A program made the translations under genes and the position numbers. Positions 49,278 through 58,786 of a stretch of 64,000 nt of DNA are shown one piece after another. Under the pieces are notes generated by a model, which was given only the letters and a program-made list of their open reading frames with translations, did no database searches and had not been told where the DNA came from. Every line of letters begins with the position of its first letter. Position 1 is the first letter of the stretch. The DNA comes from Pseudomonas viridiflava (GTDB lineage Bacteria; Pseudomonadota; Gammaproteobacteria; Pseudomonadales; Pseudomonadaceae): NCBI RefSeq assembly GCF_900590755.1, contig NZ_UUOC01000001.1, positions 496,001 to 560,000 on the forward strand. The letters run 5' to 3'.

Positions 49278-50576
49278 ATGCGCATCACACGACCTCGCCT
49301 GCCTGCCATTTGCGCCTACCTCGCATTATCGTGTCTCTTTGCGACCGCATGGTTCACCAATCCGGCAACCCCACACTCCTCTTTCGCGCTGATGAGCCCC
49401 GTGCTGGCGGTAGCCGGGCAAGTGGCCAAGCCGATCTATACCAGCCGTTTCGCCTCATCGGGGCTGGTGGACTTCGTGCACTCCTCGGCGGTGACCGCCT
49501 TGCCGGACGGCAGTCTGATGACAGTCTGGTTCGCCGGTTCCCGCGAAGGCGCAGCCGACGTTCAGGTGCGTGCTGCGCGGTTCGATGCAGGTACCGGTGA
49601 GTGGGGTGCAGAGCAGGTACTGGCCACGCGGGCCTCTACCCAGCAAGGCACTCAGCGATTCATCCGCAAACTGGGCAACCCGGTGGTGGCACTGGCGCCG
49701 GACAATCGCCTCTGGCTGTTCTACGTATCGGTGTCCATGGGCGGCTGGGCAGGCAGCGCCGTCAATGTCATGGTCTCGGACGATTTCGGGCGTAACTGGT
49801 CGACGCCGCGCCAGTTGATCACCTCGCCGTTTCTCAATATCAGTACCCTGGTGCGCTCGGCCCCGGTGTTTCACGCCGACGGGTCCATCGGGCTGCCGGT
49901 CTACCATGAGTTTCTCGGCAAATTTGCCGAGTACCTGTACTTGAGCGCAGACGGCGATGTGATCGATAAATTTCGCATCAGCCACGGCAACAATTCGCTG
50001 CAACCCACCGTCGTGCCATTGGACGGGCAACGGGGCATCGCTTTGCTGCGTTACGCCGGCAATACCCATCATCGGGTACTGGCCACGCGCACCGAAGACG
50101 CCGGGCAGACCTGGAGTGAGCCTTACCCTCTGGACCCGTCGAACCCCAATTCCTCGCTGGCCGCAGTCGCAACCCCGGAACACGGTTTGCTGGTTGCCCT
50201 CAACGACCTGCAAGACGGGCGTTTCAAGCTCAGCCTGTACGGCACCGATGCGCAAATGGACGACTGGTACTCCGTCGGCGATCTGGACAAATCACCGGAT
50301 CCACTGGGCGGCCCGTTCTCCCCGGAGGCGTTCAAAGAAATCATGGGCAACGAATTCCGTGGCTCCAGCGGCAGCCTTCGCCAGCCGCTTGAGGCCCAGT
50401 TCCTGAGCAACCTCGACACCCGTGTGTGCACGGCTCGTGGCTGTGAATTCGAGTACGAATACCCCTACTTCATCCGCAGCCCGGATGGCATGTATCACCT
50501 GGTGTATTCGTGGAATAACACCTTCATCAAGCACGTCACCTTCAACGATGCATGGCTGGCGGAGCGTCTGCGATGA
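49278..50576 (+). CDS. Sialidase-like (BNR/Asp-box) secreted or anchored protein
   Basis: The 432-aa protein has an N-terminal signal or anchor (CAYLALSCLFATAWF) and a six-bladed beta-propeller of the sialidase superfamily. Two Asp boxes are clear: S167-W174 (SDDFGRNW) and T272-W279 (TEDAGQTW). A sialidase-like segment GSLMTVWFAGSREGAADVQV also occurs, but the catalytic Arg triad is not identifiable by eye. This family (COG4692-like) includes hydrolases of unknown glycan specificity. The stop overlaps the next start by ATGA. It acts outside the inner membrane, near the phosphotransferase encoded downstream. Confidence 0.85.
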   Translation: MRITRPRLPAICAYLALSCLFATAWFTNPATPHSSFALMSPVLAVAGQVAKPIYTSRFASSGLVDFVHSSAVTALPDGSLMTVWFAGSREGAADVQVRAARFDAGTGEWGAEQVLATRASTQQGTQRFIRKLGNPVVALAPDNRLWLFYVSVSMGGWAGSAVNVMVSDDFGRNWSTPRQLITSPFLNISTLVRSAPVFHADGSIGLPVYHEFLGKFAEYLYLSADGDVIDKFRISHGNNSLQPTVVPLDGQRGIALLRYAGNTHHRVLATRTEDAGQTWSEPYPLDPSNPNSSLAAVATPEHGLLVALNDLQDGRFKLSLYGTDAQMDDWYSVGDLDKSPDPLGGPFSPEAFKEIMGNEFRGSSGSLRQPLEAQFLSNLDTRVCTARGCEFEYEYPYFIRSPDGMYHLVYSWNNTFIKHVTFNDAWLAERLR

Positions 50577-51181
50577 TCAATCTATGGCAGGCCCACCTCA
50601 GCTTCGCGATGCTGCTGTTCTTGCTGCTGCCCGCCTTCGGTTTGCCGCGCCTGGCCAGAATCGCAGTGCTGGGTGCTTTGCTGGCCGCCAGTTTTTTGCC
50701 GGTGGGCGGGCTATCGCTGGCTGCCCACATGCGCAGCTACATCGACGATCTTGCACTCACAACGCTGGTGTTCATGGCCTGGGGCTGCCTGCGGCGGCTG
50801 AATATCCTGACGCCTGCTCCAAAGGATAAAACCTGGGTCATGGTCATCTTCGCCATCCTGGCTCTGGTGCTGTACCCGGCGACCCTGGGCCTGAGCGAGC
50901 TGGACCCTTATCGGTTCGGCTACAGCCCTCGGCCGATGCTGATCGTATTTGGTCTGCTGACCCTGGGCCTGTTCTACCTGCGCAACTGGCTGGGTGTGGT
51001 GATGCTGGCGGTTGCGACGCTGGCCTTCTTGCTCAATATCAAACCTTCGCAAAACTACTGGGACTACCTGGTTGACCCGCTGCTGGGCCTTTATTGCTGC
51101 TTCGCGCTGTTGTTGCATGCGTTGCGCCGGATCGGCACGCGCCTGATGACAGCCCGTAACAACACATCCAGATCCGCTTGA
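50573..51181 (+). CDS. Small polytopic membrane protein
   Basis: The 202-aa protein has about seven hydrophobic helices with few polar loops (MINLWQAHLSFAMLLFLLLP, WVMVIFAILALVLYPATLGL and others). I do not recognise a family. The start at 50573 is within the ATGA overlap with the sialidase-like gene, and the frame from 50552 is rejected. Positioned between a secreted glycan-binding protein and an LtaS-type enzyme, it may be a membrane partner or flippase-like subunit (inference). Confidence 0.85.
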   Translation: MINLWQAHLSFAMLLFLLLPAFGLPRLARIAVLGALLAASFLPVGGLSLAAHMRSYIDDLALTTLVFMAWGCLRRLNILTPAPKDKTWVMVIFAILALVLYPATLGLSELDPYRFGYSPRPMLIVFGLLTLGLFYLRNWLGVVMLAVATLAFLLNIKPSQNYWDYLVDPLLGLYCCFALLLHALRRIGTRLMTARNNTSRSA

Positions 51182-51214
51182 GATTTGGCGACACTTTTTA
51201 ACAGGGGAATATGG

Positions 51215-53251
51215 ATGGGTTGGTTGCAGTCGAGACGTTTGCATTACTGGCTGGGCGCAACGGCGATTGCCTTCGTGCTGTTCGCCTTGCTGCGGGTGCT
51301 GTTCTTTTTCGGGTTTTCCGGGTTCAACGCCCAGTCACTGAGCACTGAAAGCGCGCTGCTGGAAACCCTGGGCATCGGCTTTCGTTTCGATTTGCGGCTG
51401 GCCATTCTGCTGATGCTGCCGGTCGCCCTGCTCGCCTGGCTGCCTCGCTGGAACCTGTTGGGCAGCCGCTTTTTGCGCTGGCTGGCTCGGGGTTATCTGC
51501 TGCTCGCGCTGAGCGTGATGCTGCTGATCTACATCATCGACTTTGGCCACTACGCCTATCTCGGCGTGCGGATCAATGCCACCGTGCTGCGCTTTATCGA
51601 AGACGCGCAAATCTCCCGGGATATGGTCTGGCAGACCTACCCGGTTATCTGGATCACCCTGGGCTGGCTGGCCACTGTCGGCCTGGTGCTGATTGCGCTT
51701 GTGCGTCTGGAACGCGTCACGCTGAATCGCCCGCGTAAAATCATTCATCCGCTGTCAGCGACCTGGGGCGCCGCCGTGATAGTGGTGGCGGTTCTGTTGG
51801 GCATTTTAGGTCGCGTGGAAAACATGAACCTGGAAAACCCGGTGCCGTTGCGCTGGAGTGATGCGTTCTTCTCGGGCAACAACCAGATTGCCGCGACGGG
51901 CTTGAACCCGGTCATTTTCCTATACGACACCCTCAAGGTCGGCCAGTCGCGGTATGACGAAGCTCAGGTTCGCCAGCATTACGCGGTCATGGCCAAGTAC
52001 CTGGGCGTGGACAAACCTGATCCGCAGACTCTGGACTTCGTCCGTCATCAGGCGCCGCAACCCTACAAAGCCACCGGCTCGCGACCACCTAACGTGATGT
52101 TCGTGATGCTGGAGTCACTGGGCACCAGCGCCGTCGGCGCCTACGGCAACCCGATCAACCCGACGCCTTACATTGATCGTCTGGCCCGGCAGAGCTGGTT
52201 CTTTGAACACTTCTATGTGCCTGTGACCGGCACCGCGAAAACCGTCTGGGCCAGTATCAGCGGTGTACCTGACGTGACCCGCCAGGAAACCGCGACCCGC
52301 AATCCGCTGATCACCCAGCAGCACACCCTGATCAACGCCTTCACGGGTTACGAGAAGATCTACACCATCGGTGGCAATTCCGGCTGGGCCAACATGAACG
52401 CCTTGATTCGCCAGAGCATCGACGGCGTGCGCCTGTACGAAGAGCGCGACTGGAAATCGCCGGTTGTGGACGTGTGGGGGATTTCCGATCTGGACCTGTT
52501 CAAGGAAACCGATCAGATCCTGCAAGCCCTGCCCAAGGACAAACCGTTCTTTGCCTACGTGCAAACCGCTGGCAACCACCGCCCCTTCACCATTCCCGCC
52601 AGCAATGACGGCTTCGAGGTCAAGCACCCGACGCTGGCTGAAGTCCAGGCCGCCGGTTCGCGCAGTGTCGAGCAGTACAACGCGGTGCGCCTGCTGGACT
52701 TCAACATCGGCCGCCTGATGGAAATCGCCAAGGCTGGCGGCTGGTACGAGAACACCATCTTTGTGCTGTTCGGCGACCACAACACTCGCATCGCGCAGAT
52801 CCCGTTCCTGCCTCCCGCCTATGAACAGCTGGGTCTGGAAAGCAACGCCGTTCCCATGTTGATCCACGCTCCGGCACTGCTCGGGACGCGCAACGTCAAG
52901 GAAGCGGTCGGGTTAGTCGACTTGCTGCCGACAGTGGCAGGCATGGCGGGTATGGAATTTCGCAACAGCGGCATGGGTCGCGATATCCAGCAACCCGCGC
53001 CTGAAGGTGAGCGCGTAGTGCCGCTGGTGCTGCGCGAGGGCACCTTCCCGTTGATTGCAGGCGTGACTCAGCACTACATGGTGCAAATGGAACACGACGG
53101 CAGCTCCCCTACCCTCCACGACCTGGCGTCCATGACTCCTCTGGACAACGTGGCAGAACAGAACCCGCAAGAGTTCAAGCGGCTGGTAGAACTGACCCGA
53201 GGCATGCACGAAACATCGCGATTGATGCTGTATCAGAACGTGCGTAAGTAA
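51215..53251 (+). CDS. LTA-synthase-family phosphoglycerol/phosphoethanolamine-type transferase
   Basis: The 678-aa inner-membrane enzyme has five N-terminal helices (to about 190) and an extracytoplasmic sulfatase-fold domain. Its metal/catalytic pattern matches LtaS: E300 (VMLESLG), nucleophile T343 (GTAKTVWASISG), and D521-H522 (FGDHNT). The spacings E-T of 43 and T-D of 178 residues are close to those of LtaS (45 and 175). Gram-negative members such as OpgB transfer phosphoglycerol to periplasmic glucans. The ATG at 51215 has GGGGA six bases upstream; a TTG at 51185 is rejected. It is third in the sialidase-like operon, 33 bases from the membrane-protein stop. The acceptor is unknown. Confidence 0.9.
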   Translation: MGWLQSRRLHYWLGATAIAFVLFALLRVLFFFGFSGFNAQSLSTESALLETLGIGFRFDLRLAILLMLPVALLAWLPRWNLLGSRFLRWLARGYLLLALSVMLLIYIIDFGHYAYLGVRINATVLRFIEDAQISRDMVWQTYPVIWITLGWLATVGLVLIALVRLERVTLNRPRKIIHPLSATWGAAVIVVAVLLGILGRVENMNLENPVPLRWSDAFFSGNNQIAATGLNPVIFLYDTLKVGQSRYDEAQVRQHYAVMAKYLGVDKPDPQTLDFVRHQAPQPYKATGSRPPNVMFVMLESLGTSAVGAYGNPINPTPYIDRLARQSWFFEHFYVPVTGTAKTVWASISGVPDVTRQETATRNPLITQQHTLINAFTGYEKIYTIGGNSGWANMNALIRQSIDGVRLYEERDWKSPVVDVWGISDLDLFKETDQILQALPKDKPFFAYVQTAGNHRPFTIPASNDGFEVKHPTLAEVQAAGSRSVEQYNAVRLLDFNIGRLMEIAKAGGWYENTIFVLFGDHNTRIAQIPFLPPAYEQLGLESNAVPMLIHAPALLGTRNVKEAVGLVDLLPTVAGMAGMEFRNSGMGRDIQQPAPEGERVVPLVLREGTFPLIAGVTQHYMVQMEHDGSSPTLHDLASMTPLDNVAEQNPQEFKRLVELTRGMHETSRLMLYQNVRK

Positions 53252-53622
53252 GCCGCTCCGGGTTGAAATGCGGGTTGTCTGATACGCCGCTATCACTGCC
53301 TCGCGTTGCTCGTGAGCTCCGACAGGTTCTGTGTTTTTTCAGACGTAACCTGGATCTGTAGGAGCTGACCGAGGTTACGAGGGCTGCGAATGGCGGTGTA
53401 TCAGGAAGACCGCTCTCGCAGCCTTCGGCAGCTCCTACAGGCCCGGCGCGGATGAATATGTATAAACACAAAACATAATATCCATCCGCATAATCACAAG
53501 AACATATATTAGCTTAGAAGAAAAAAGACTTTTACCGCTCTCATCCAGAAGAATACGGTCTTAAAACGCTCGATGAGCCTTCATCGCTCCAGCGTTTCCC
53601 GGACATTTTTCGATGAGTGCCT
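53252..53622. other. Gene-free stretch with one REP and an AT-rich promoter region
   Basis: A REP pair occupies 53356-53440, and a degenerate half copy lies at 53290-53322. From 53450 to 53560 the DNA is AT-rich (ATGTATAAACACAAAACATA) and probably carries the promoter of the ABC importer operon. I see no terminator hairpin with a T-run after the LtaS-type gene. Confidence 0.5.
53356..53440. repeat. REP pair, CTGTAGGAGCTGACC type
   Basis: A complete inverted pair with swapped arms: left CTGTAGGAGCTGACCGAGG and right GCCTTCGGCAGCTCCTACAG. The element is in the opposite orientation to most copies. Confidence 0.85.
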
Positions 53623-55284
53623 ATGACCCAGTCCTTCTTCAAATCCCCCACGGCACTGCCTCAACGCAGCCCTCTGGCTCGTTTACTCACCGTGGTTGCA
53701 GCGACCGTCATGATTATGGGCTGCTCGCCTTCGCAGGACAGCGAAGCCAACAAGACCCTGAAAATCACCTTCTTCCGCGACAACACCACCCTGGTCAGCC
53801 TCGACCCGTTTCAGGTCTATTGGCTGGAGCACCGGGTGGTGCTGCGTAACGTGGCCGAATCCCTGACCGATCAGGACCCGCAGAACGGCAAGATCATTCC
53901 CTGGCTGGCGCAAAGCTGGGACGTCAGCGACAACGCGCTGGAATACACCTTTCACCTGCGCAAGGACGTCACTTTCAGCAATGGCACACGATTTGACGCC
54001 AACGCGGTGAAAGCGGCTTACGACGCCAACAAGGCGTTTGCCACCCAGTTGCCCACGACTTTCGGCGCGACTTATCTGGCCGGTTATGACCACGCCGAAG
54101 TGCTCGACGACTTCACCATCAAGCTGGTGCTGGCCAAACCCAACGCCGGTTTCCTGCAAGCCACGTCCACCACCAACCTGGCGGTACTGGCGCCGGAGTC
54201 TTACAAGCTGACGCCCAAGGAACGCTCGCTGGGCGCCATCATCGGCACCGGCCCGTTCGTGCTGGAACGCTACACCCCGGAAAGCGGGCTGCGCCTGACC
54301 AAACGCAAGGGCTATGCCTGGCCTTCGGCGAACGTGACCAATAAAGGCGAGGCGCATCTCAATGCGGTGGACGTCAGCTACGTGCCTGAGGAGAGCGTGC
54401 GCAACGGCCAATTCGTGCAAGGTCAGGTGGACATTCTCTGGCCTCGGGCACCGTTCTCGGAAGTCGATCTGAACCTGTTCAAGTCCAAAGGCGCCAACAT
54501 TCAGAGCCGCTCACTGCCCGGCCCGGCGCTCAACTTCTACCCCAATACCCGTGGCACCCGCATTCTCGCCGACCGCAACGTGCGCCTGGCCCTGCAAAAA
54601 GCCATCGACCGCAAGACCTACGCCGCCACCGTCTACAATCCGCAATTCCCGGTGGTCACCGGCATTTACGACGTGACCACGCCTTACTTCAAGAGCCAGG
54701 GCGACAAACTGGCTTACGATCCGCAAGGTGCTGAAAAGCTGCTGGACGATGCGGGCTGGGCGAAAGGCCAGGACGGTTATCGCGCCAAGGACGGCAAGCG
54801 CTTGAAGCTGGTTTACAACCTGTCCCCGGCGGAAACCGCGGGTGACGTGCTGATTCAGGATCAACTGCGCAAGATCGGCATCGACCTCAAGCTCAACGTG
54901 CTGACCACTGCCGAGTGGGCAGCGGCCAACGCTTCCGGTAACTACGACCTGACCTCCACCTACATGACCCGGGCCGACCCGATCATCCTGCAAACCATCA
55001 TCGACCCGCGAACAGCCAACAGCTCGACCCTGGCCACCAGCCTCTATGCGCCGGAAACCCTGCCCAAAGCCCTGGCATTGTTCGACGCCGGGCTGACCGC
55101 CACCGCCAGCGAGCAACGCGCCCAGGCTTACGGGCAGTTGCAGGATCTGCTGGTGGACGAAGGTTCGGCGTTCCCGATCTATGAGCGCGTGTGGCAGGCC
55201 GCTACCGCCAAGAAAGTGAAGAACTTCCACTGGACCGCCGAAGGCTTCGCGTTCTTCAGCGACATCGAGATCACCACGCCATGA
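53623..55284 (+). CDS. ABC importer, lipoprotein substrate-binding protein (peptide/nickel type)
   Basis: The 553-aa lipoprotein has a lipobox with C34 (VMIMGCSPS) and an SBP_bac_5 fold. Family marks are IIPWLAQSWDVSDNALEYTFHLRKDVTFSNG (spread over residues about 85-120) and GTGPFVLERYTPESGL. Such proteins bind peptides, nickel chelates or opines. The ATG at 53623 is used; a GTG two codons earlier is possible. It is the first of four overlapping transport genes and its stop overlaps the permease start (ATGA). Confidence 0.92.
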   Translation: MTQSFFKSPTALPQRSPLARLLTVVAATVMIMGCSPSQDSEANKTLKITFFRDNTTLVSLDPFQVYWLEHRVVLRNVAESLTDQDPQNGKIIPWLAQSWDVSDNALEYTFHLRKDVTFSNGTRFDANAVKAAYDANKAFATQLPTTFGATYLAGYDHAEVLDDFTIKLVLAKPNAGFLQATSTTNLAVLAPESYKLTPKERSLGAIIGTGPFVLERYTPESGLRLTKRKGYAWPSANVTNKGEAHLNAVDVSYVPEESVRNGQFVQGQVDILWPRAPFSEVDLNLFKSKGANIQSRSLPGPALNFYPNTRGTRILADRNVRLALQKAIDRKTYAATVYNPQFPVVTGIYDVTTPYFKSQGDKLAYDPQGAEKLLDDAGWAKGQDGYRAKDGKRLKLVYNLSPAETAGDVLIQDQLRKIGIDLKLNVLTTAEWAAANASGNYDLTSTYMTRADPIILQTIIDPRTANSSTLATSLYAPETLPKALALFDAGLTATASEQRAQAYGQLQDLLVDEGSAFPIYERVWQAATAKKVKNFHWTAEGFAFFSDIEITTP

Positions 55285-56231
55285 GCCGCTATGTGATTGG
55301 CCGCATCGCTCAAGCGCTACTGGTGCTGTGGGGAGCCTACAGCGTCACCTACTTCATCCTGTATTTGCTGCCCGGCGACACGCTGTCGATCATGCTCAGC
55401 GCGTCCGGGGTCGAGATCGACGCCATGTCGCCCCAGGAACTGGCCAAGGCCAAGGTCTATTACGGCCTCGACCAAGGCATCTTCGAGCAATACTGGCACC
55501 TGCTGTGGGGCGCGGTGCAGGGTGATTTCGGCAGTTCGCTGACCCTCAACCGGCCGGTCTCCGAGCTGCTGGTTGAGCGGCTACCGCAAACCCTGTCGCT
55601 GGCGGGTCTGGCAATCGTCCTATCGCTGATCGGCGGGATTGGTCTGGCTTACCTCACCGCCTATGTGCGCTGGCAGCCGTTGAAAGTTGCCCTGGCGCGG
55701 CTGCCGTCACTGGGGTTTTCGGTGCCGGTGTTCTGGATGGGTTTGCTGCTGATCCAATTGTTCGCCTTCACCCTTGGCTGGTTCCCGGCGACCGGCAATC
55801 AGGGCTTCTCCAGCCTGATTCTGCCCGCTGTGACCCTGGCAATCCCCAGCGCGGCGGTGTACGCCCAAGTGCTGCAACGGGGCTTTCTCGGGGTCTGGAA
55901 AGAACCCTACATCGTCACGGCCTACGCCAAAGGCTTGAGCCGCAGGCAGGTTCAGGCCCGGCATGCTTTCAAAAATGCCGCCCTGCCGCTGCTGACACTG
56001 ATCGGCCTGCAAGTGGGCAATACGGTTTCCGGGGCCGTGCTGGTGGAGACCATCTTCGCCCGCTCCGGCGTCGGTCGGCTGGCGCAGGAAGCAGTGCTGC
56101 GCCAGGACATCCCGGTGGTGCTGGCCATTGTCGCTGTTTCGGCGGCGGCCTTTGTTCTGGTCAACCTCATCGTCGACCTGCTCTACCCCGCGCTGGACCC
56201 ACGCATCGCTCACACGCCAAAGGTTTCCTGA
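55281..56231 (+). CDS. ABC importer permease 1 (DppB type)
   Basis: The 316-aa permease starts MSRYVIGRIAQALLVLWGAY, as DppB-like subunits do, and has six membrane helices. The coupling loop is KGLSRRQVQARHAFKNAALPLL. Its start lies in the ATGA overlap with the binding-protein gene, and the longer frame from 55191 is rejected. It forms the channel with the second permease. Confidence 0.92.
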   Translation: MSRYVIGRIAQALLVLWGAYSVTYFILYLLPGDTLSIMLSASGVEIDAMSPQELAKAKVYYGLDQGIFEQYWHLLWGAVQGDFGSSLTLNRPVSELLVERLPQTLSLAGLAIVLSLIGGIGLAYLTAYVRWQPLKVALARLPSLGFSVPVFWMGLLLIQLFAFTLGWFPATGNQGFSSLILPAVTLAIPSAAVYAQVLQRGFLGVWKEPYIVTAYAKGLSRRQVQARHAFKNAALPLLTLIGLQVGNTVSGAVLVETIFARSGVGRLAQEAVLRQDIPVVLAIVAVSAAAFVLVNLIVDLLYPALDPRIAHTPKVS

Positions 56232-56235
56232 CGCC

Positions 56236-57150
56236 ATGACCCTCTTCGATAACCGCCTCGCCCGTTTGACTCAACAGGTGTTGAAATCCCAGCCCGCGCC
56301 GGTGTTGTGGCAGCGTCGCAGCGTATTCAGCCGCGCAATCGAAGCCACCGGACCGCTGCTGCGCAAACCGGGCTTTGTGCTGGCCGTGGCGATGGTGGCC
56401 TTTGCCTTGCTGGCGGCATTGGCGCCCAATCTGCTCACCAGCTATGCGCCCTATGCCACTTCACCCACGGACAAGCTGACCGCGCCCAACGCCCTGCACT
56501 GGTTCGGCACCGACGAGCTGGGCCGCGACCTGTATACCCGGGTCGTGCATGGCTCCAGCCTGTCGGTCCAGGCCGCGTTACTGGCGGTGGGCATTGCCCT
56601 TGCCGGTGGATTGAGCCTGGGAGTGCTGTCGGGTTTTGCGGGTGGCCGAATCGATGCGCTGATCATGCGCTTCATCGATGTATTGCTGGCCCTGCCCGGC
56701 CTGCTGCTGGCGTTGGCGATCGTCACCGCCATCGGTTTTGGCACCATTCCTGTGGCGGTCGCGGTGGGGGTGGGGATCATTCCCGGCTTTGCCCGCACGA
56801 CCCGCGCCGAGGTGCTGCGGGTCAAGACGTTGCCCTACGTCGAAGCCGCACGTCTGGGCGGCGCCAGCTGGACCCGCACCTTGTTACGACACATCCTGCC
56901 CAACGCCTGGGGACCGGTCGCAGTGCTGGCGACCCTGGAGTTCGGCGCGGCGATTCTGGCCACAGCGGGCTTGAGCTTCCTCGGTTTTGGTGCCGAACCG
57001 CCTGCGGCCGAATGGGGCACGCTGATTGCCAACGGTCGTCACTTTCTGATGACCGCGCCCTGGGTTTCACTGCTGCCAGGGCTGTTCGTGGTGGCTGTGG
57101 TGTTCAGCTTCAACCACATCGCCCGCACCCTTGAGGAGGCTCAACGATGA
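56236..57150 (+). CDS. ABC importer permease 2 (DppC type)
   Basis: The 304-aa permease has a DppC-like N-terminal cytoplasmic tail and six helices. HWFGTDELGRDLYTRVVHGS and the coupling loop ARLGGASWTRTLLRHILPNA are typical of the family. The start at 56236 is four bases after the DppB-type stop, and the frame from 56128 is rejected. The stop overlaps the ATPase gene by ATGA. Confidence 0.92.
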   Translation: MTLFDNRLARLTQQVLKSQPAPVLWQRRSVFSRAIEATGPLLRKPGFVLAVAMVAFALLAALAPNLLTSYAPYATSPTDKLTAPNALHWFGTDELGRDLYTRVVHGSSLSVQAALLAVGIALAGGLSLGVLSGFAGGRIDALIMRFIDVLLALPGLLLALAIVTAIGFGTIPVAVAVGVGIIPGFARTTRAEVLRVKTLPYVEAARLGGASWTRTLLRHILPNAWGPVAVLATLEFGAAILATAGLSFLGFGAEPPAAEWGTLIANGRHFLMTAPWVSLLPGLFVVAVVFSFNHIARTLEEAQR

Positions 57151-58778
57151 GCGCCAACGATGCATTGATCAGTGTTCGGGATCTGGCTGTCGCCTACCGC
57201 TCTGGCGGGCAGGTGAACCAGGCGGTTCGCGGCGTTTCTTTCCAGGTTGCCAAAGGCGAGACGGTGGCGATTGTCGGCGAATCCGGGTCGGGCAAATCGA
57301 CCCTGGCCAACGCCATACTCGGCCTGCTGCCGGACAACGCCCAGATCACCGGCGGCCAATTGCTGGTGGACGGCACCGACCTGAGCCACGCCACCGAGCG
57401 GGTCAAACGCCAGATCCGTGGCGGCACCATCGGCCTGGTGCCGCAAGACCCCATGGTCAGCCTCAACCCGACACTGCGCATTGGCCGGCAGATCGCTGAA
57501 AGCCTGATACAGGCCCATGGCCGACGTTATCCGGCGCTGGATGCGGATGTGATCGAGCTACTGCAACAAGTGGGTCTCGACCAACCCCTGCTGCGTGCGC
57601 GGCAATATCCACACGAGCTGTCCGGCGGCATGCGTCAGCGGGTACTGATCGCCGTGGCACTGGCGGGCAATCCGCGTCTGATCATCGCCGACGAACCCAC
57701 CAGCGCGCTGGATGTGACGGTGCAGCGCAAGATTCTCGATCACTTGCAGCGTCTGGTGGCCGAGCGAGGTATTTCTTTGCTGATCATCACTCACGATCTG
57801 GGCGTCGCCGCTGACCGGGCTGATCGGGTGCTGGTGATGAAAAGCGGCGAGCTGGTGGAACAAGGCCCGCCGCAGCAGATTCTGATCAAGCCGAGTCATT
57901 CGTACACCCAGGCGCTGATTGCGGCGGCGCCCGCATTTGGCCAGCGCAAGACCCCCGTTTTACCCCAGACCAACGCCGCGCCGATTCTGACGATGGAGAA
58001 CGTCGGCAAGTCCTTCCGCCTGCCTTACGTCAAAGGTGAAAACAGCGATTTCCAGGCCTTGCAGGGTGTGAGTTTCAAGGTCTATCCCGGCCAGACCCTG
58101 GCCATCGTCGGTGAGTCCGGCTCAGGTAAAAGCACCGCCCTGCGCATCGCCCTGGGGCTGGAAAAGCCCACGCAGGGCCGGGTGCTGTTCGAAGAGCGCG
58201 ACATCACCGATCTGGGCTGGCGTGAATTCCGCCCATTGCGCCGACGCATGCAACTGGTGCAACAGAACCCGTTCGCCGCCCTTGATCCGCGCTTCACGTT
58301 ATTCGAAAGCATCATCGAACCACTGGTCTCGTTCGGGCTGCTAAAGGGGCGTGAACTGGAACAGGCGGCGCGGCAGCTGATCGAGCGGGTGCACTTGCCG
58401 GTGTCCTATCTGGATCGCCTGCCCCGTGAACTCTCCGGCGGCCAGCGGCAACGGGTTGCCATCGCCAGAGCCCTCGCGCTGCAACCGGACCTGTTATTGC
58501 TCGACGAACCGGTGTCGGCACTGGACGTATCGGTGCAGGCGCAGATCCTCGATCTGCTGGTGGAATTGCAAAGCGAACTGGGGATCGCCTACGTGCTGGT
58601 TTCACACGACCTTGCGGTGGTGGCCAGCGTTGCGCATCAGGTATTGGTATTACGCCAGGGCCAGACGGTGGAACAGGGTTCAGCCAGCCAGGTCTTCGAG
58701 CGGCCACAGGCGGCTTACACCCGTGAATTGATCGACGCGATACCCGGCAGGCGGCTGGAGTTGGGTGTGGCGGTTTAA
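57147..58778 (+). CDS. ABC importer ATPase with two fused nucleotide-binding domains (DppD-DppF type)
   Basis: The 543-aa protein fuses the two ATPases that are usually separate in peptide importers. The first has Walker A G44-T52 (GESGSGKST), signature LSGGMRQRVLIAVAL and DEPTSALDVTVQ. The second has Walker A at 322-330, signature LSGGQRQRVAIARAL and DEPVSALDVSVQ. A short linker near 270 joins them. The operon is therefore complete: binding protein, two permeases and fused ATPase. Confidence 0.93.
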   Translation: MSANDALISVRDLAVAYRSGGQVNQAVRGVSFQVAKGETVAIVGESGSGKSTLANAILGLLPDNAQITGGQLLVDGTDLSHATERVKRQIRGGTIGLVPQDPMVSLNPTLRIGRQIAESLIQAHGRRYPALDADVIELLQQVGLDQPLLRARQYPHELSGGMRQRVLIAVALAGNPRLIIADEPTSALDVTVQRKILDHLQRLVAERGISLLIITHDLGVAADRADRVLVMKSGELVEQGPPQQILIKPSHSYTQALIAAAPAFGQRKTPVLPQTNAAPILTMENVGKSFRLPYVKGENSDFQALQGVSFKVYPGQTLAIVGESGSGKSTALRIALGLEKPTQGRVLFEERDITDLGWREFRPLRRRMQLVQQNPFAALDPRFTLFESIIEPLVSFGLLKGRELEQAARQLIERVHLPVSYLDRLPRELSGGQRQRVAIARALALQPDLLLLDEPVSALDVSVQAQILDLLVELQSELGIAYVLVSHDLAVVASVAHQVLVLRQGQTVEQGSASQVFERPQAAYTRELIDAIPGRRLELGVAV

Positions 58779-58786
58779 CAGCGACG

